DNA of 64,000 nt, from positions 1,240,001 through 1,304,000 of the forward strand of contig CAVTPU010000004.1 of NCBI GenBank assembly GCA_963736695.1, read 5' to 3'. Shown in pieces: positions 53,362-63,640 of the stretch; position 1 is the stretch's first letter; each line of letters starts with the position of its first letter. The translations under genes were made by a program, and so were the position numbers. This DNA is from CAVTPU01 sp963736695. Its GTDB lineage: Bacteria; Actinomycetota; Actinomycetes; Mycobacteriales; Micromonosporaceae. The notes beneath the pieces were generated by a model. That model made no database searches, was not told the origin of the DNA, and saw only the letters and a list, made by a program, of their open reading frames with translations.

Positions 53362-56300
53362 GTGATCGTCGTACACGGGCTAGGGACACCCGATGAGGGT
53401 GTGCTGCTGTGGGGTGAGGACTCCACCCGGTGTGACTCGCCGACGCGGGGCGCCGCGCGTCGAGGGGTGACAACGGCCGCCCCGCACCCGTTCGCGGCGG
53501 ACACCGCTGCCCTTGTCACCGTGCTCACCGCCGCGCTCGACGCACCCGCGGCGTGGCTGGGCCGCGCCGACACCGGGCACAGCGAGATCACCCTGCCCAG
53601 TCAGGGCGCCCGACCACTGGACTCCCCCGAGCTCGTACGCGACACCCCACCACCGCGCAGCCGAGCGCAGCTGCGCCTCTCCCCTTGGCTGGTCCCGACT
53701 CTCACGATCGACGCGGGCCGCGTCGGACCGGTGTTGACGGCAGTCGCACGATGCCAGACCGGCGTGGGCGCGAGCTTGCGTCACCTGGCCCGCGTCGCGG
53801 AGTTCGCCGAGGATCTCGCCCGACGCGGACGAGTGCTGCCCACGATCACGGCCGACGACACACGACCGGGACTGGCCCACGCCCAGTGGCGGCCGGTGCT
53901 CACCGGCGCCGACGAACGATGGTCGCGGGCGTTGGCGTCGGCCACCCCGCCGGTCGCCCGCGCCCGCGTGCCGGAGCTGCCGGTCGACGAGTGGACGTCA
54001 ACGCTGCTCGGCGCTCTCGTCGACGCCGCGGTCCGGACGATCATCGCAGTGCCGGAGACGGGTCGCGGCCGATCCAGAGGTCGCCCGAGCCGACACGTGC
54101 TGCTGTGGCGACGATGGCTTGCCCGACTTGCCAGCACCGACGCGACGTTCACCGCCGACGCCGCAGAGCTGGCGGAGCTCACCGACGCGGTCACCGACTG
54201 GCAGCGCGACGCGACGGCGGGCCGGGTGCGGGCCTGCTTTCGGCTCGTCGAGCCCGATGACGAGACGCCTGTCAACGACGAGACGACCGGCAAGCGGGCG
54301 CCCGACAACGAGAGCCCCGACGCGAAGGAACCCTTGTGGCGGTTGGGATTCGCCTTGCAGGACACCGACGAACCCAGCCTGCTCGTCGACGCGAATCAGG
54401 TGTGGCGCAGCCGTGGCCCAGTGCGGGCCCTCGCCCGACTGCTGCACGCTCCACAAGAGACACTGCTCGCGGAGCTGGGTCGGGCGAGCCGCCTCTATGC
54501 ACCGCTCACCGACGCGTTGCGCACCGCCACCCCGACGGCCCTGACTCTGGACACCGCCGGCGCCCACCAGTTTCTGCGCAACGGGGCGGCGCTGCTGTCA
54601 AGCGCCGGCTTCGGAGTGCTGTTGCCGGGCTGGTGGACCCGACCCAAGACCCAACTCGGCGCGCGGCTGCACGTGTCGTCTCCACCCGCGTCGACACCGT
54701 CGGCGCCCGGCGCAGTCACCACAGCCGCCGGAGTCGGGCTCGACGCGGTCGTCGACTTCCAGTGGCGACTCGCGTTGGGTGAGCACCCGTTGGCTGAGTC
54801 GGAGCTGGCCGCGTTGGCGGAGCTGAAGGCGCCGTTGGTGAGGCTGCGCGGTGAGTGGGTGGAGGTCGACCCGACACGGATCGCGGCCGGGCTGGCGATG
54901 CTCGGCACCGGACGCGCCCGAGTGGCGGATCTGCTCCGGGCAGGCGCGACCGGACCTGACGCAACCGGCCCAGACACCGCCAGACCTGGCCTGCCCAGCG
55001 GGTCGCCGCACGAACACCCGAACAGGCTCACTGGCGGATTGCCGGTGTTATCGGTCACCGCCGACGGACCGCTCGCCGACCTCTTCTCCGGCGAGCTGGA
55101 ACACCGGCTCGCGCCCATCGCGACGCCGGATAGTTTCATCGGCACACTGCGCCCCTATCAGGAACGGGGCCTGGCCTGGTTGTCCTTTATGGAGTCACTG
55201 GGGTTGGGTCCGGTGCTCGCCGACGACATGGGACTGGGCAAGACCGCCACGGTGTTGGCGTTGCTCACCACCGACGCGCCGGAGACCGGGCCGACGCTGT
55301 TGGTGTGTCCAATGTCGCTGGTCGGCAACTGGCAGCGGGAGGTCGTGAAGTTCGCTCCCGGCCTGCGGGTGCACGTGCACCATGGCGCGGAACGCGCCCG
55401 TGGTCGGAGCTTCACCGACGCCGTCGACGAGGCTGACCTGGTCATCACCACCTATGCCCTCGTGGCCCGGGACCACACGGCGCTGGCTCGAGTCGCCTGG
55501 CACCGCGTGGTGATCGACGAGGCGCAGGCGATCAAGAACGCGGCGACCAAACCCGCGGTGGCACTGCGCTCTTTGCCGGCCCCGCGCCGCATCGCGATGA
55601 CGGGCACCCCGGTGGAGAACCGGCTCGCCGACCTCTGGTCGATCATGGAGTTCACCAACCCCGGGCCTGCTCGGCACCTCAAGCACGTTCGCTCGTCGCT
55701 TCGCCGACCCCCATCGAGCGGCACGGCGATGACGCGGTGGCCGCCGAACTCAAACGGCTGACCGGCCCATTCATCCTGCGCCGGGTCAAGACCGACCGGT
55801 CGATCATCGCCGACCTGCCGGAAAAGGTGGAGATGCAGATCGCCTGCAACCTCACCGCCGAGCAGGCCTCGCTCTATCAGGCCGTGATCTCCGAGATGAT
55901 GCCGCAGGTCGACGCGAGCGACGGTGTCCAGCGGCGGGCGATGGTGCTCGCCACCATCACCCGGCTCAAACAGGTCTGCAACCATCCCGCGCAGTTGCTG
56001 CACGACGGCAGCGAACTGGCCGGCCGCTCCGGCAAACTCGCCCGGTTGGAGGAGATCCTCGACGAGATCCTCACCGGCGGCGAGCGGACCCTCGTCTTTT
56101 CGCAGTTCGCCGAGTTCGGCGCGATGCTGCGAGCCCATCTCACGTCGCGCTTCGGTCGGGAGGTCATCTTCCTCCACGGTGGAGTGTCCAAATCGGACCG
56201 TGATGCGATGGTGACCCGGTTTCAGCGAGCGGACGAGGCTTCGCCACCGATCTTCGTGCTGTCACTCAAGGCCGGTGGCACCGGTCTCACCCTGACGGCG

Positions 56301-56573
56301 GCCAACCACGTCATTCACGTGGACCGGTGGTGGAATCCGGCCGTGGAGGATCAGGCCACCGACCGCGCGTTCCGCATCGGACAGACACGCGACGTGCAGG
56401 TGCGCAGGCTTGTCTGTGCGGGCACCATCGAGGAGAAGATCGCGGCGGTGATCGACGCGAAGCGCGATCTCGCCGCGAGCGTCGTCGGCGCCGGCGAGGA
56501 CTGGTTGACTCGGTTGTCCACTGAGGAGCTGCACACACTGGTCGCGTTGGACGAGGGGGTGGTGGTCGAATGA
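53362..56573 (+). pseudogene. SNF2-family helicase, two frameshifts
   Basis: About 1070 residues if restored. The N-terminal ~600 residues form the variable domain before the SNF2 core. The ATPase has YQERGLAWL, DDMGLGKTAT, VIDEAQAIKN and MTGTPVENRLADLWS. The second half has LEEILDEILTGGERTLVFSQF, LHGGVSK and ATDRAFRIGQ. Two extra bases break the frame: one in CCCCGGG (55659-55665) and one in CCCCC (55708-55712). Removing both gives NPGLLGTSSTFARRFADPIE, the expected text. Insertions at short G/C runs look like sequence error, but recent loss is possible. GTG 53362 has no strong ribosome site. It is paired with the SWIM protein (ATGA overlap at 56570); such pairs act on DNA in actinobacteria, role unknown. 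Confidence 0.8.
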
Positions 56574-57523
56574 GCCCTGACCGAGGACGTGGTGGTCGAG
56601 TGGGCCGCCGTGACGTTCGGACCCGCGATGCCCCCGAATATGGCCCACCCATCCGGGTCGCGGACGGGTTGCGTGCCCGCACGGCTCGGGGCGCTATCGG
56701 CGCGTCCTGGTGGTCGCGACGTTTCCTCGACGTGCTGGAGTCCTTCGCCTTGGGCAGTCGGCTAGCCCGGGGGCGATCCTATGCCCGCGCCGGGCAGGTG
56801 GTGGAGCTGACGATCGGGCCAGGACTGGTCCACGCGAGGGTGCAAGGTTCGCGGCGCACGCCGTACGAGGTGGATATTGAGCTCGCGGTGGTCTCGGACC
56901 GGGACTGGGCGACGGTCGAGAGCGCCCTCGCGGGCCAGGCCCTCTTCGGCGCGCAACTGCTCGCCGGCGAGATGCCGGCCGAGATCGAGCGGGTCTTCGA
57001 CGAGGCTGACGCGCCGCTGTTTCCGCAGGCGATCGGCGACCTGGGCCTGTCGTGTTCCTGCCCCGACTGGGAGGTGCCGTGCAAGCACCTCGCGGCGACG
57101 TTCTATCTGCTCGCGGAGTCGTTCGACGACGATCCGTTCCAGATCCTGCGGTGGCGAGGCCGCGACCGCGAGACGTTGCTGGCCGAGTTGCGGCGGCTGC
57201 GGGTGGTTGATGACCCACCGGGTACGGGTGACCCGCACGTGGCTCGCCCGGCGCGTGACGCGCCCGTCTCCGGCCGGCCCCAGGCCGCCGACACCGACGC
57301 CGCCGGCCCTGCCGTGCCGATCGATCGATTCTGGTTCGCGCCGGTGCCGCTGCCCGATCAGCCGGCGACGGTGGCCGCCGAGTCGGGGCTGTTGTTGCGA
57401 CAGTTGGCCCCGCCGTCGGCGACGCTCGGCGGTGAGGAACTGCTCGCCGAGCTGCGTGTGTGGTATTCGCGGCTCGGTGAACCTCGCGACCACGCGGTCG
57501 ACCACGACGTCGACGGCCACTGA
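56570..57523 (+). CDS. SWIM zinc-finger protein
   Basis: 317 residues. The SWIM motif CSCPDWEVPCKH (CxCx6CxH) near residue 165 follows a beta-rich region that begins WWSRRFLDVLESFALGSRLARGRSYARAGQV. This is the usual partner of SNF2 helicases in actinobacteria; SWIM domains bind DNA or protein. The C-terminal ~90 residues are Pro/Ala-rich and poorly ordered. The start overlaps the helicase stop by four bases, so the products are expected together. Confidence 0.87.
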   Translation: MSPDRGRGGRVGRRDVRTRDAPEYGPPIRVADGLRARTARGAIGASWWSRRFLDVLESFALGSRLARGRSYARAGQVVELTIGPGLVHARVQGSRRTPYEVDIELAVVSDRDWATVESALAGQALFGAQLLAGEMPAEIERVFDEADAPLFPQAIGDLGLSCSCPDWEVPCKHLAATFYLLAESFDDDPFQILRWRGRDRETLLAELRRLRVVDDPPGTGDPHVARPARDAPVSGRPQAADTDAAGPAVPIDRFWFAPVPLPDQPATVAAESGLLLRQLAPPSATLGGEELLAELRVWYSRLGEPRDHAVDHDVDGH

Positions 57524-57524
57524 C

Positions 57525-57568
57525 CGTCACGAACCGTGAGCGTCACGAACCGTAAGCGTCACGAACCG
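57525..57568. repeat. three copies of CGTCACGAACCG, 16-base period
   Basis: CGTCACGAACCG occurs at 57525-57536, 57541-57552 and 57557-57568, separated by four-base spacers. It lies between the SWIM and SDR gene ends; the third copy runs into the last codons of the SDR gene. Probably slippage-born; no function is visible. Confidence 0.7.
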
Positions 57569-58359
57569 CTGAGTCCGAACGACACCAGGGTCGCGCCGCC
57601 GTCGAGCACCAAGGTCTGCCCCGTCATCCAGGCCGCGTCGTCGGAGAGCAGGAACGCGACTACGCCCGCGACATCGTTGGGTTCGCCGAGCCGGCCCAGT
57701 GGATAGACGGAGCTGACCTGCTCCTCCCGACCCTCATAGAGCGCGGTCGCAAACTTGGTCTTGACCACGGCGGGCGCGACCGCGTTGACCCGCACGCCGG
57801 GGCTGAGCTCGAGGGCGAGCTGCTCGGTGAGGTAGTTGAGCGCGGCTTTGCTCATGCCGTAGGCCCCAAGACCGGGCGCGGGGCTGAGTCCACCGACCGA
57901 CGAGACGTTGACGATGGCGCCGCCGTGGATGTCCATCCACGCTTGATGCACACGCTGGGTCCACGAAAACGCGGAGAGCACGTTGACCTCGAAGACCTTG
58001 CGCAGGACCTCGGCGTCGAGGTCGATCATCGGGCCGAAGACCGGATTGGTGCCGACGTTGTTGACCAGGTAGTCGAGGCGGCCGAACGTGTCGAGGGAGC
58101 GGGCGACGGTCTCCGCCTGATGCTGGGGGTCGTGTGCCTTGCCAGCCACGAAGATCGCCTGGTCACCGAGCGCGGCGGCGGCGTCGGCGAGCGCCTCCTC
58201 GTTGCGGCCGGTGAGGCAGACCCGAACGCCGTCGCTCACCAGTCGTCGCGCGATCGCGAATCCGATGCCCCGGCTGGCCCCGGTGACGATGGCGGCTGGG
58301 GCGTTGTCGGCCCTGACGTCGCCGGCTTTGATGTCGCCAGGGATGGCGTCGTCGATCAT
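57559..58359 (-). CDS. short-chain dehydrogenase/reductase
   Basis: 266 residues. The NAD(P) loop TGASRGIG is at residues ~25-32, NNVG near 105, the catalytic Ser in VNVSSVGGLS, and the YxxxK pair in YGMSKAAL. The C-terminal end VLDGGATL is typical of classical FabG-like SDRs. CLTGRNEEAL after the second strand suggests NADP. The N-terminal ~18 residues are acidic and extra. Substrate unknown. It converges on the SWIM gene and stands alone. Confidence 0.9.
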   Translation of the reverse strand: MIDDAIPGDIKAGDVRADNAPAAIVTGASRGIGFAIARRLVSDGVRVCLTGRNEEALADAAAALGDQAIFVAGKAHDPQHQAETVARSLDTFGRLDYLVNNVGTNPVFGPMIDLDAEVLRKVFEVNVLSAFSWTQRVHQAWMDIHGGAIVNVSSVGGLSPAPGLGAYGMSKAALNYLTEQLALELSPGVRVNAVAPAVVKTKFATALYEGREEQVSSVYPLGRLGEPNDVAGVVAFLLSDDAAWMTGQTLVLDGGATLVSFGLSGS

Positions 58360-58581
58360 CTGCGCTCCTTTTCAGCGGTGGCGTTGGTGCGCACCTTCTG
58401 CAGCGGCGTCTGACGTCCCGCCGCCACCGCGGCACATCGTGTCGTTATTTTCACGTCACGGCCTGACAAAACATCCACAGTATCCCGGCTCGCGAGGGGA
58501 CTTCACCCGCCGGCCGGTTGACCGCCCCGAGTGGTTCGGCCACTCGACGTGGTCAGCAACCCGCGTGGTCGGCCACCCGAG

Positions 58582-59835
58582 TCAGGGGGTCGAGGCGGCG
58601 AGCACCTCGGCGAACCGGTCGACCAGCCAGTTGATCTCCTCGGCTGTCACCACGAGTGGCGGGGCGAGCCTGATCGTCGAGCCGTGGGTGTCTTTGGCGA
58701 GCACGCCGGCGCGCATGAGTCGTTCACACGCCTCGCGGCCGGTCATGAGGGTCGGGTCGATGTCGATGCCGGCCCACAGGCCGCGGCCGCGGATCTCGGT
58801 GACGCCGTGTCCGACGAGTTGCGCCAGTCGGGTGTGCAGCACATTACCGAGATCGCGGGCACGTTGCTGAAACTCGCCGGTGCGCAGCAGCTCCACGGTG
58901 GTGAGCCCGACCGCGCAGGCGAGTGGGTTGCCGCCGAAGGTCGAGCCGTGTTCGCCTGGACGCAGCACTCCGAGGATGTCGGCGCGGGAGACGACGGCGG
59001 AGACCGGAACCACTCCGCCACCGAGCGCTTTGCCGAGGACGTACATGTCTGGCACGACGCCTTCGTGGTCGCAGGCGAAGGTGTCTCCGGTGCGGCCGAG
59101 GCCCGATTGGATCTCGTCGGCGGCGAAGAGCACGTTGCGTTCGGTGCAGAGCTCGCGCACCCCGCGCAGATAGCCGGGCGGGGGCACCAGAACCCCGGCC
59201 TCGCCCTGGATGGGTTCGATGAGCACGGCGACTGTGGTGTCGTCGATGGCCGCGTTCATCGCGTCGAGGTCGCCGTAGGGCACGATCCGGAAGCCCGGGG
59301 TGAACGGGCCATAGTCGGCTCGCGCGTCCGGGTCGGTGGAGAAGCTGATGATGGTCGTGGTGCGGCCGTGGAAGTTGTTCGCCGCCACGACGATGGTCGC
59401 CTGCCCGTCGGGCACGCCCTTGACCCGATAACCCCACTTGCGGGCGACCTTGACGGCGGTCTCGACGGCTTCGGCGCCGGTGTTCATCGGCAGGACCATC
59501 TGCATGCCGCAAAGCTCGGCGAGTGCGCGGCAGAACGGACCGAACTGGTCGTGCAGGAAGGCCCGGCTGGTGAGAGTCACCCGGTCGAGCTGTTTGTGGG
59601 CCGACGCGAGCAACGCCGGGTGGCGGTGGCCGAAGTTGAGGGCGGAATAGCCTGCGAGGCAGTCGAGATAGCGTCGGCCGTCCACATCGGTCACCCAGGC
59701 GCCGTCGGCGTCGGCGATGACCACCGGCAGTGGGTGATAGTTGTGCGCGGTCCACCGCTCGGCCTCCGCCACCGCGGCACTGGTCCGGTCGGGGTGTTCC
59801 ACCGCGCCGGTCGTCTCGTTCGTCGTCGTGCTCAC
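58582..59835 (-). CDS. rocD: ornithine aminotransferase
   Basis: 417 residues of class-III aminotransferase type. Marks: YHPLPVVI, DGRRYLDCLAGYSALNFGH, NTGAEAVETAVK, NFHGRT, EPIQGEAGV, DEIQSGLGRTG, the PLP Lys in LGKALGGG, and STFGGNPLA. It converts ornithine and 2-oxoglutarate to glutamate semialdehyde and glutamate. GTG 59835 overlaps the DDAH stop (GTGA), forming an arginine/ornithine use operon with DDAH. It competes for ornithine with the ornithine-lipid genes at 35902-37550. Confidence 0.93.
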   Translation of the reverse strand: MSTTTNETTGAVEHPDRTSAAVAEAERWTAHNYHPLPVVIADADGAWVTDVDGRRYLDCLAGYSALNFGHRHPALLASAHKQLDRVTLTSRAFLHDQFGPFCRALAELCGMQMVLPMNTGAEAVETAVKVARKWGYRVKGVPDGQATIVVAANNFHGRTTTIISFSTDPDARADYGPFTPGFRIVPYGDLDAMNAAIDDTTVAVLIEPIQGEAGVLVPPPGYLRGVRELCTERNVLFAADEIQSGLGRTGDTFACDHEGVVPDMYVLGKALGGGVVPVSAVVSRADILGVLRPGEHGSTFGGNPLACAVGLTTVELLRTGEFQQRARDLGNVLHTRLAQLVGHGVTEIRGRGLWAGIDIDPTLMTGREACERLMRAGVLAKDTHGSTIRLAPPLVVTAEEINWLVDRFAEVLAASTP

Positions 59836-60647
59836 GCCCGTGCCTCCTCGCTGTCGCCGCGCAGTTCCAGAGTGCAGCACTTGGGGCCGCCGCCAGCCTT
59901 CAACAGCTCGGACAGGTCCACCGGCACCACCTGGAAACCTCTGGCGGTGAGCTGGTCGGCGAGCCCCTCGGCCCGCGTCGGCAGGACGACCCGGGAGCCG
60001 TCGCTGACCGCGTTGAGGCCGAGCACCCCGGCGTCGGCGGCCGTCGCGACGATGGCGTCGGGGAAGAGTTGCGCGAGAATCCGGCGGCTCGACTCGCTGA
60101 ACGCCTCGGGATAATAGGCGACGGTCTGTCCGTCGAGCACGGCCAGCGCGGTGTCGAGGTGATAGAAACGCGGATCGACCAGCCGCAGTGTGATCACCGG
60201 ACGACCGAAGATCTCCTGCACTTCGCCGTGCGCTGCGTGGTCGGTGCGAAACCCGGTGCCGGCGAGAAGGAAGCGGTCGGTGAGGAGCAGGTCGCCCTCG
60301 CCCTCGTTGATGTGTTTGGGTTCGTGTGTGGCGAACCCGGCGGCCGCGAGCCAGTCGAGATATGCGGGCCCCTCGGGGGCTCGCTCGGGGTGGCGAAACT
60401 GCGCGCCATAGGCGATGCCGTCGATGACGGTGGCACCGTTGGCGGCGAAGACCATGTCGGGCAGGCCGGGCACGGGGGCGATCTCGTCGACGGTGTGGCC
60501 CAACGCGCGGTAGGTGTCCCGCAGCGTGGTCCACTGCTTGACGGCGAGCGCGGTGTCGACGGGAACGCCGGGGTTCATCCATGGATTGATGGCGTAGCCC
60601 ACGGTGAAATGCGTGGGCGGACACATGAGATATCGACGCGAGCTCAT
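59832..60647 (-). CDS. ddaH: dimethylarginine dimethylaminohydrolase-like enzyme
   Basis: 271 residues of the guanidine-modifying fold. Seen: FTVGYAINPWMNP, PDMVFAANGA, NEGEGDLLL, the catalytic His163 in FYHLDTAL, SDGSRVVLP and the catalytic Cys at 257 or 258 in GGPKCCTLEL. DDAH splits dimethylarginine to citrulline and dimethylamine; close relatives act on arginine itself. It is coupled to rocD, which suggests guanidino-amino-acid breakdown. GGAGGAGACGG lies before the ATG. Confidence 0.88.
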   Translation of the reverse strand: MSSRRYLMCPPTHFTVGYAINPWMNPGVPVDTALAVKQWTTLRDTYRALGHTVDEIAPVPGLPDMVFAANGATVIDGIAYGAQFRHPERAPEGPAYLDWLAAAGFATHEPKHINEGEGDLLLTDRFLLAGTGFRTDHAAHGEVQEIFGRPVITLRLVDPRFYHLDTALAVLDGQTVAYYPEAFSESSRRILAQLFPDAIVATAADAGVLGLNAVSDGSRVVLPTRAEGLADQLTARGFQVVPVDLSELLKAGGGPKCCTLELRGDSEEARA

Positions 60648-61066
60648 CCGTCTCCTCCGTCTCCGGCGTCACATCAACTGCCAGTCTGGGTACGGCGAGC
60701 GTGCGGCAGCGGAGGATCGACCGAGATCCGCAGTCACGTCATCACCGCAGCTCAGCTGGTCTGCTCCAGCCCAGCCTAGGTCGACAGTCTCAGACGATCC
60801 ATTGCGGGACACTGCGTCTTGCCGGCATTTCGTTGCGTCAACTGTCCATGCGCAGACGGTCTGTTGCGTCGCGCCGGTGCGGGACGGTTCGGTCGACGGT
60901 GCGGGTCAACCTTTACCTGAGGGTGCGGTTGCTTCGCGTCGGTGCCACGACTCTCGCCCTTGACTTCACGAGGAGATATAGTTGAGCCATCAATAATTGC
61001 TCGGGCATGCTTCTAGACCCTCTCATGCCCTCACGACCGTCATGTCTTACTACTCTGGAGATCATC
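60648..61066. other. intergenic region between ddaH and VOC genes
   Basis: 419 bases between divergent genes. It holds the promoters of both, but no clear -10/-35 pair or operator could be picked out. Words such as TGCGTC and GCAGACGGTCTG recur around 60830-60880. A stretch near 60985-61000 is AT-rich (CATCAATAATTG), fitting the promoter of the VOC gene. No gene is supported. Confidence 0.4.
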
Positions 61067-61588
61067 ATGGGCATCCACCGGCTCAACCACGCAGTCCTGT
61101 TCATCAGTGATCTGCAGCGCAGTCTCGCCTTCTATACCGAGGTCCTCGGCTTCGAGAAGATCGACATGACGCCAACGGGTTTCACCGGAGCGGCGTTCCT
61201 GCGCGCGCCGGACTCGACCAACGACCACGACCTCGGCCTGTTCGAAGTCGGCGGACAAGCTGGGCCCTCCCGCGCCGGCCGGTCAACCGTCGGCCTCTAT
61301 CACCTCGCCTGGGAGGTGCAGACCCTCGACGACCTCGACGACACCGCACGCCAACTCATGACGGCCAACGCCCTGGTCGGCACCTCCGACCACGGCACCA
61401 CCAAGAGCCTCTATGGCAAAGACCCCGACGGCCTCGAATTCGAGATCGTCTGGATCGTGCCCGCCGACCTGCTCGACCAGCAGGCGATCGACTCCCGAGT
61501 CCACATCCGGCCACTCGATCTCGCCAAGGAGAAGCGGCGCTATGGCGCACAGACCAGAGGCGGAGTCGGCATCTCCGTGCCCGTCTAA
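61067..61588 (+). CDS. VOC-family (glyoxalase/dioxygenase-like) protein
   Basis: 173 residues. Start at ATG 61067, six bases after GGAG. Vicinal-oxygen-chelate fold: INHAVLFISDL-like first strand with His (HRLNHAVLF), LAFYTEVLGF, then the second module with YHLAWEV (His) and GLEFEIVW (Glu), completing the metal triad. Family members include glyoxalase, catechol dioxygenase and bleomycin-binding proteins. The sequence is nearest to catechol-2,3-dioxygenase-like proteins, but the substrate is unknown. Confidence 0.85.
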   Translation: MGIHRLNHAVLFISDLQRSLAFYTEVLGFEKIDMTPTGFTGAAFLRAPDSTNDHDLGLFEVGGQAGPSRAGRSTVGLYHLAWEVQTLDDLDDTARQLMTANALVGTSDHGTTKSLYGKDPDGLEFEIVWIVPADLLDQQAIDSRVHIRPLDLAKEKRRYGAQTRGGVGISVPV

Positions 61589-61658
61589 ACCGACCGGCCG
61601 CCTCACCCGTTGGAGCCAGACCTATCCGACGACCCGCCCCTGCGGGTAGAACGAGGGT

Positions 61659-62663
61659 ATGGCCACACCCCACGCCGCAGCCACCCGCGAACTGCTCGTC
61701 CGATGCCTCGACGCGTGGACCCCGACCGCACTGCACGGCCACGCCCACATCGTCTATGTCGACGCGCTCGCCGACCGTGACGTCGGCACCGGCCCGCCGG
61801 CTCCGGTGACGGGCACGACCCAGGAGACGACACACGACGACGACCCGTACGACGGAGGGGGTTGCGCGGAGACGGCGCTGCGCGTCTTCGCCGAGTTCAA
61901 CGACCGGCTCGCCCATCGCCGGCTCACCATCGTGCTCGGCGGAACCGACCCCGACCGGCTCGCGTCGCTGCGCACACGACTCGAGGCCCTCGCCAGCGAG
62001 TTGGACCTGCCGGACGGGTTGCGGATCGTGACCGGTGCGGGGCTCGCGACGCTCCCCCGCACTCTCGCCGACGCCGAGGCCACGGGGGTGCCGACATTCG
62101 GCTGGTTCGACGCCGCAGACCCGGGCATCGCCCTCGAACACCTGACGGCGGCGGTTCGCGCGGTCACCGGTCCCGGCTGCGAAACCATGATCACCTCGAC
62201 TGCGGTCGCCACCGACCGGCTGCTGAGCATCCTCGACGACGCCGGATCCGGCGCCCATACCCGAATCGAGCTGGTCGACCCGGAAGGTGTCAGCGAGACC
62301 CTCATCTTCGCCGCGCCCGCCGCCAAGTCGGTGGAGAAGTTCAAGAACGAGCTGTGGGCCATCGACGAATACGCCGGCATTCGTTTGCGGGACCCGGCCG
62401 ACCCCGACCGGGCCGTCGTGGACATCTCCCTGCCGCCCCACCTCGGACCACTGCGGCGCGCAATCGTCGCCCACCTCGGCGACACCGGACCCATCCGCGT
62501 CGACGCCCTGCGCACCTGGGCGTCGCGCGCCACGATCTATCGCGGCGAAGACGTCGTGCGAGCGGTGGCCGGATTGGTGGCAAGCGGCCAACTCGCTCGT
62601 GAGCCCGCCAGCGGACGACTCTCGGCGACGACGACGATCATGCCTGCGTCGCCCGCCGCCTGA
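61659..62663 (+). CDS. hypothetical protein, weakly TcmP-like
   Basis: 334 residues, soluble. IVYVDALADRD near residue 30 and SVEKFKNELWAIDEYAG near 225 recall three-Cys-motif partner (TcmP) proteins, which contain VxDxFAGxG and MKxAMWKVD-type segments. But the glycine loop expected after the first motif is not visible. A winged-helix-like end (IRVDALRTWASRATIYRGEDVVRAV) also fits that family. The role is unknown. No three-Cys protein is adjacent. Confidence 0.5.
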   Translation: MATPHAAATRELLVRCLDAWTPTALHGHAHIVYVDALADRDVGTGPPAPVTGTTQETTHDDDPYDGGGCAETALRVFAEFNDRLAHRRLTIVLGGTDPDRLASLRTRLEALASELDLPDGLRIVTGAGLATLPRTLADAEATGVPTFGWFDAADPGIALEHLTAAVRAVTGPGCETMITSTAVATDRLLSILDDAGSGAHTRIELVDPEGVSETLIFAAPAAKSVEKFKNELWAIDEYAGIRLRDPADPDRAVVDISLPPHLGPLRRAIVAHLGDTGPIRVDALRTWASRATIYRGEDVVRAVAGLVASGQLAREPASGRLSATTTIMPASPAA

Positions 62664-62701
62664 TTGGGCTGGTGTCAGGAGCCGAGTGTCGTTCGCATGC
62701 G

Positions 62702-63013
62702 TCAGACCGCAGGCGGCGTCGCGCCGAGCACCACCTCAAACTCCAACAGCGACGCTCCCGACGCCACCGGGCGGGCCCGCTCACCCGCATGGGCCTCGCG
62801 CGCGGGGCCGGACTGCCACGCCTGAAACGCCTCGTCGGTCTCCCACTTCGTATAGACGAAGTAACGAGTCTCGCCACCGACTGGGCGGAGCAGTTCGAAC
62901 CCCAGAAAACCCGGGGTGTTCTCGACCGCTCCCATGCGCGCGGCGAACCGCTTCTCCAGCTCGGGGCCGGCGCCCTCGGGCACCTCAATCGCATTGATCT
63001 TCACAACTGCCAT
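62702..63013 (-). CDS. mhuD: MhuD-type haem-degrading monooxygenase
   Basis: 103 residues, matching mycobacterial MhuD from end to end (VVKINAIEVP, LEKRFAAR, GFLGFELLRPV, SLLEFEVVL). The haem-site residues known from MhuD are present at the same numbers: Asn7, Trp66 and His75. MhuD opens haem and frees iron as mycobilin without releasing CO. ATG 63013. It stands alone; no haem-uptake gene is visible in this window. Confidence 0.93.
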   Translation of the reverse strand: MAVVKINAIEVPEGAGPELEKRFAARMGAVENTPGFLGFELLRPVGGETRYFVYTKWETDEAFQAWQSGPAREAHAGERARPVASGASLLEFEVVLGATPPAV

Positions 63014-63193
63014 TGGTCGATCCTAGCGGGGCGGAACGGTCGGTGTCGGCGCGCCACACCCGCACACCCGCTCACCACAATGATGTGGACGTGGCTTCGT
63101 CGCAGGCGCGACTGTCGGTCGTGACCTCAGGTCGCCTGATTGACGCATCGCAGGAGGTAGTTCGCGAGCGGACTGTCCGATTAACATGCGAAT

Positions 63194-63517
63194 ATGGAAA
63201 CTCCGTGGTTGGCACTGTTACTGATGATCGGCCTACCCATCGCCCTCGTCATCGGATCAGCGACCGCGAACCGCGTTCGCACACACCGCCTTGAACGGGC
63301 CGGCTCCGTTGCCACCGGTCGGGTGACCGCACTGAGCACTCTCGCCGGCGATGGAGTGACCTCTCCGACCTCCTGGGCCAACGTGACCTGCGACGCAGAC
63401 GCCGTGTCGCTGCGAGTTGAAGTCGACGCGAACCGATACAGCTCACTGCATGTCGGCAGTGCCGTGCGTGTGCAATATATGCATCGGCACGGCCGAACGA
63501 CCGGAACTCTTCTCTGA
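63194..63517 (+). CDS. small membrane protein of unknown function
   Basis: 107 residues. One N-terminal membrane helix (ALLLMIGLPIALVIGSA, ~7-24) followed by a small beta-rich domain (SVATGRVTALS, WANVTCDAD, YSSLHVGSAVRVQYMHRHGRTTGTLL) reminiscent of DUF3592-type OB-like domains. No enzyme motif. The ribosome site is weak. Followed by a hairpin at 63557. Confidence 0.55.
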   Translation: METPWLALLLMIGLPIALVIGSATANRVRTHRLERAGSVATGRVTALSTLAGDGVTSPTSWANVTCDADAVSLRVEVDANRYSSLHVGSAVRVQYMHRHGRTTGTLL

Positions 63518-63556
63518 CACACACCGCACCGCAGCACCACGAACCGCGACGCCATC

Positions 63557-63602
63557 ATCGTGGTGTTTGAGGGTCGTTCCAACGGCCCTCAAACGCCACG
63601 AT
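63557..63602. terminator. 17-bp hairpin terminator
   Basis: Left arm 63557-63573 and right arm 63586-63602 (core GTTTGAGGG / CCCTCAAAC) pair with a single mismatch that becomes a G-U pair in RNA. Loop of 12 bases. It lies 40 bases after the small membrane gene and 38 before the hydrolase; a T-less terminator. Confidence 0.7.
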
Positions 63603-63640
63603 CACGCAACGTTGGGCGTACGTGTTGTTAGGCTCGCCTG

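Noticed and set aside
57525..57568. CRISPR-like repeats
   Set aside because: Only three 12-base copies with four-base spacers; too short and partly inside a coding sequence.
58531..60114. 527-codon plus-strand frame
   Set aside because: Antisense to rocD and ddaH, both with intact catalytic motifs.
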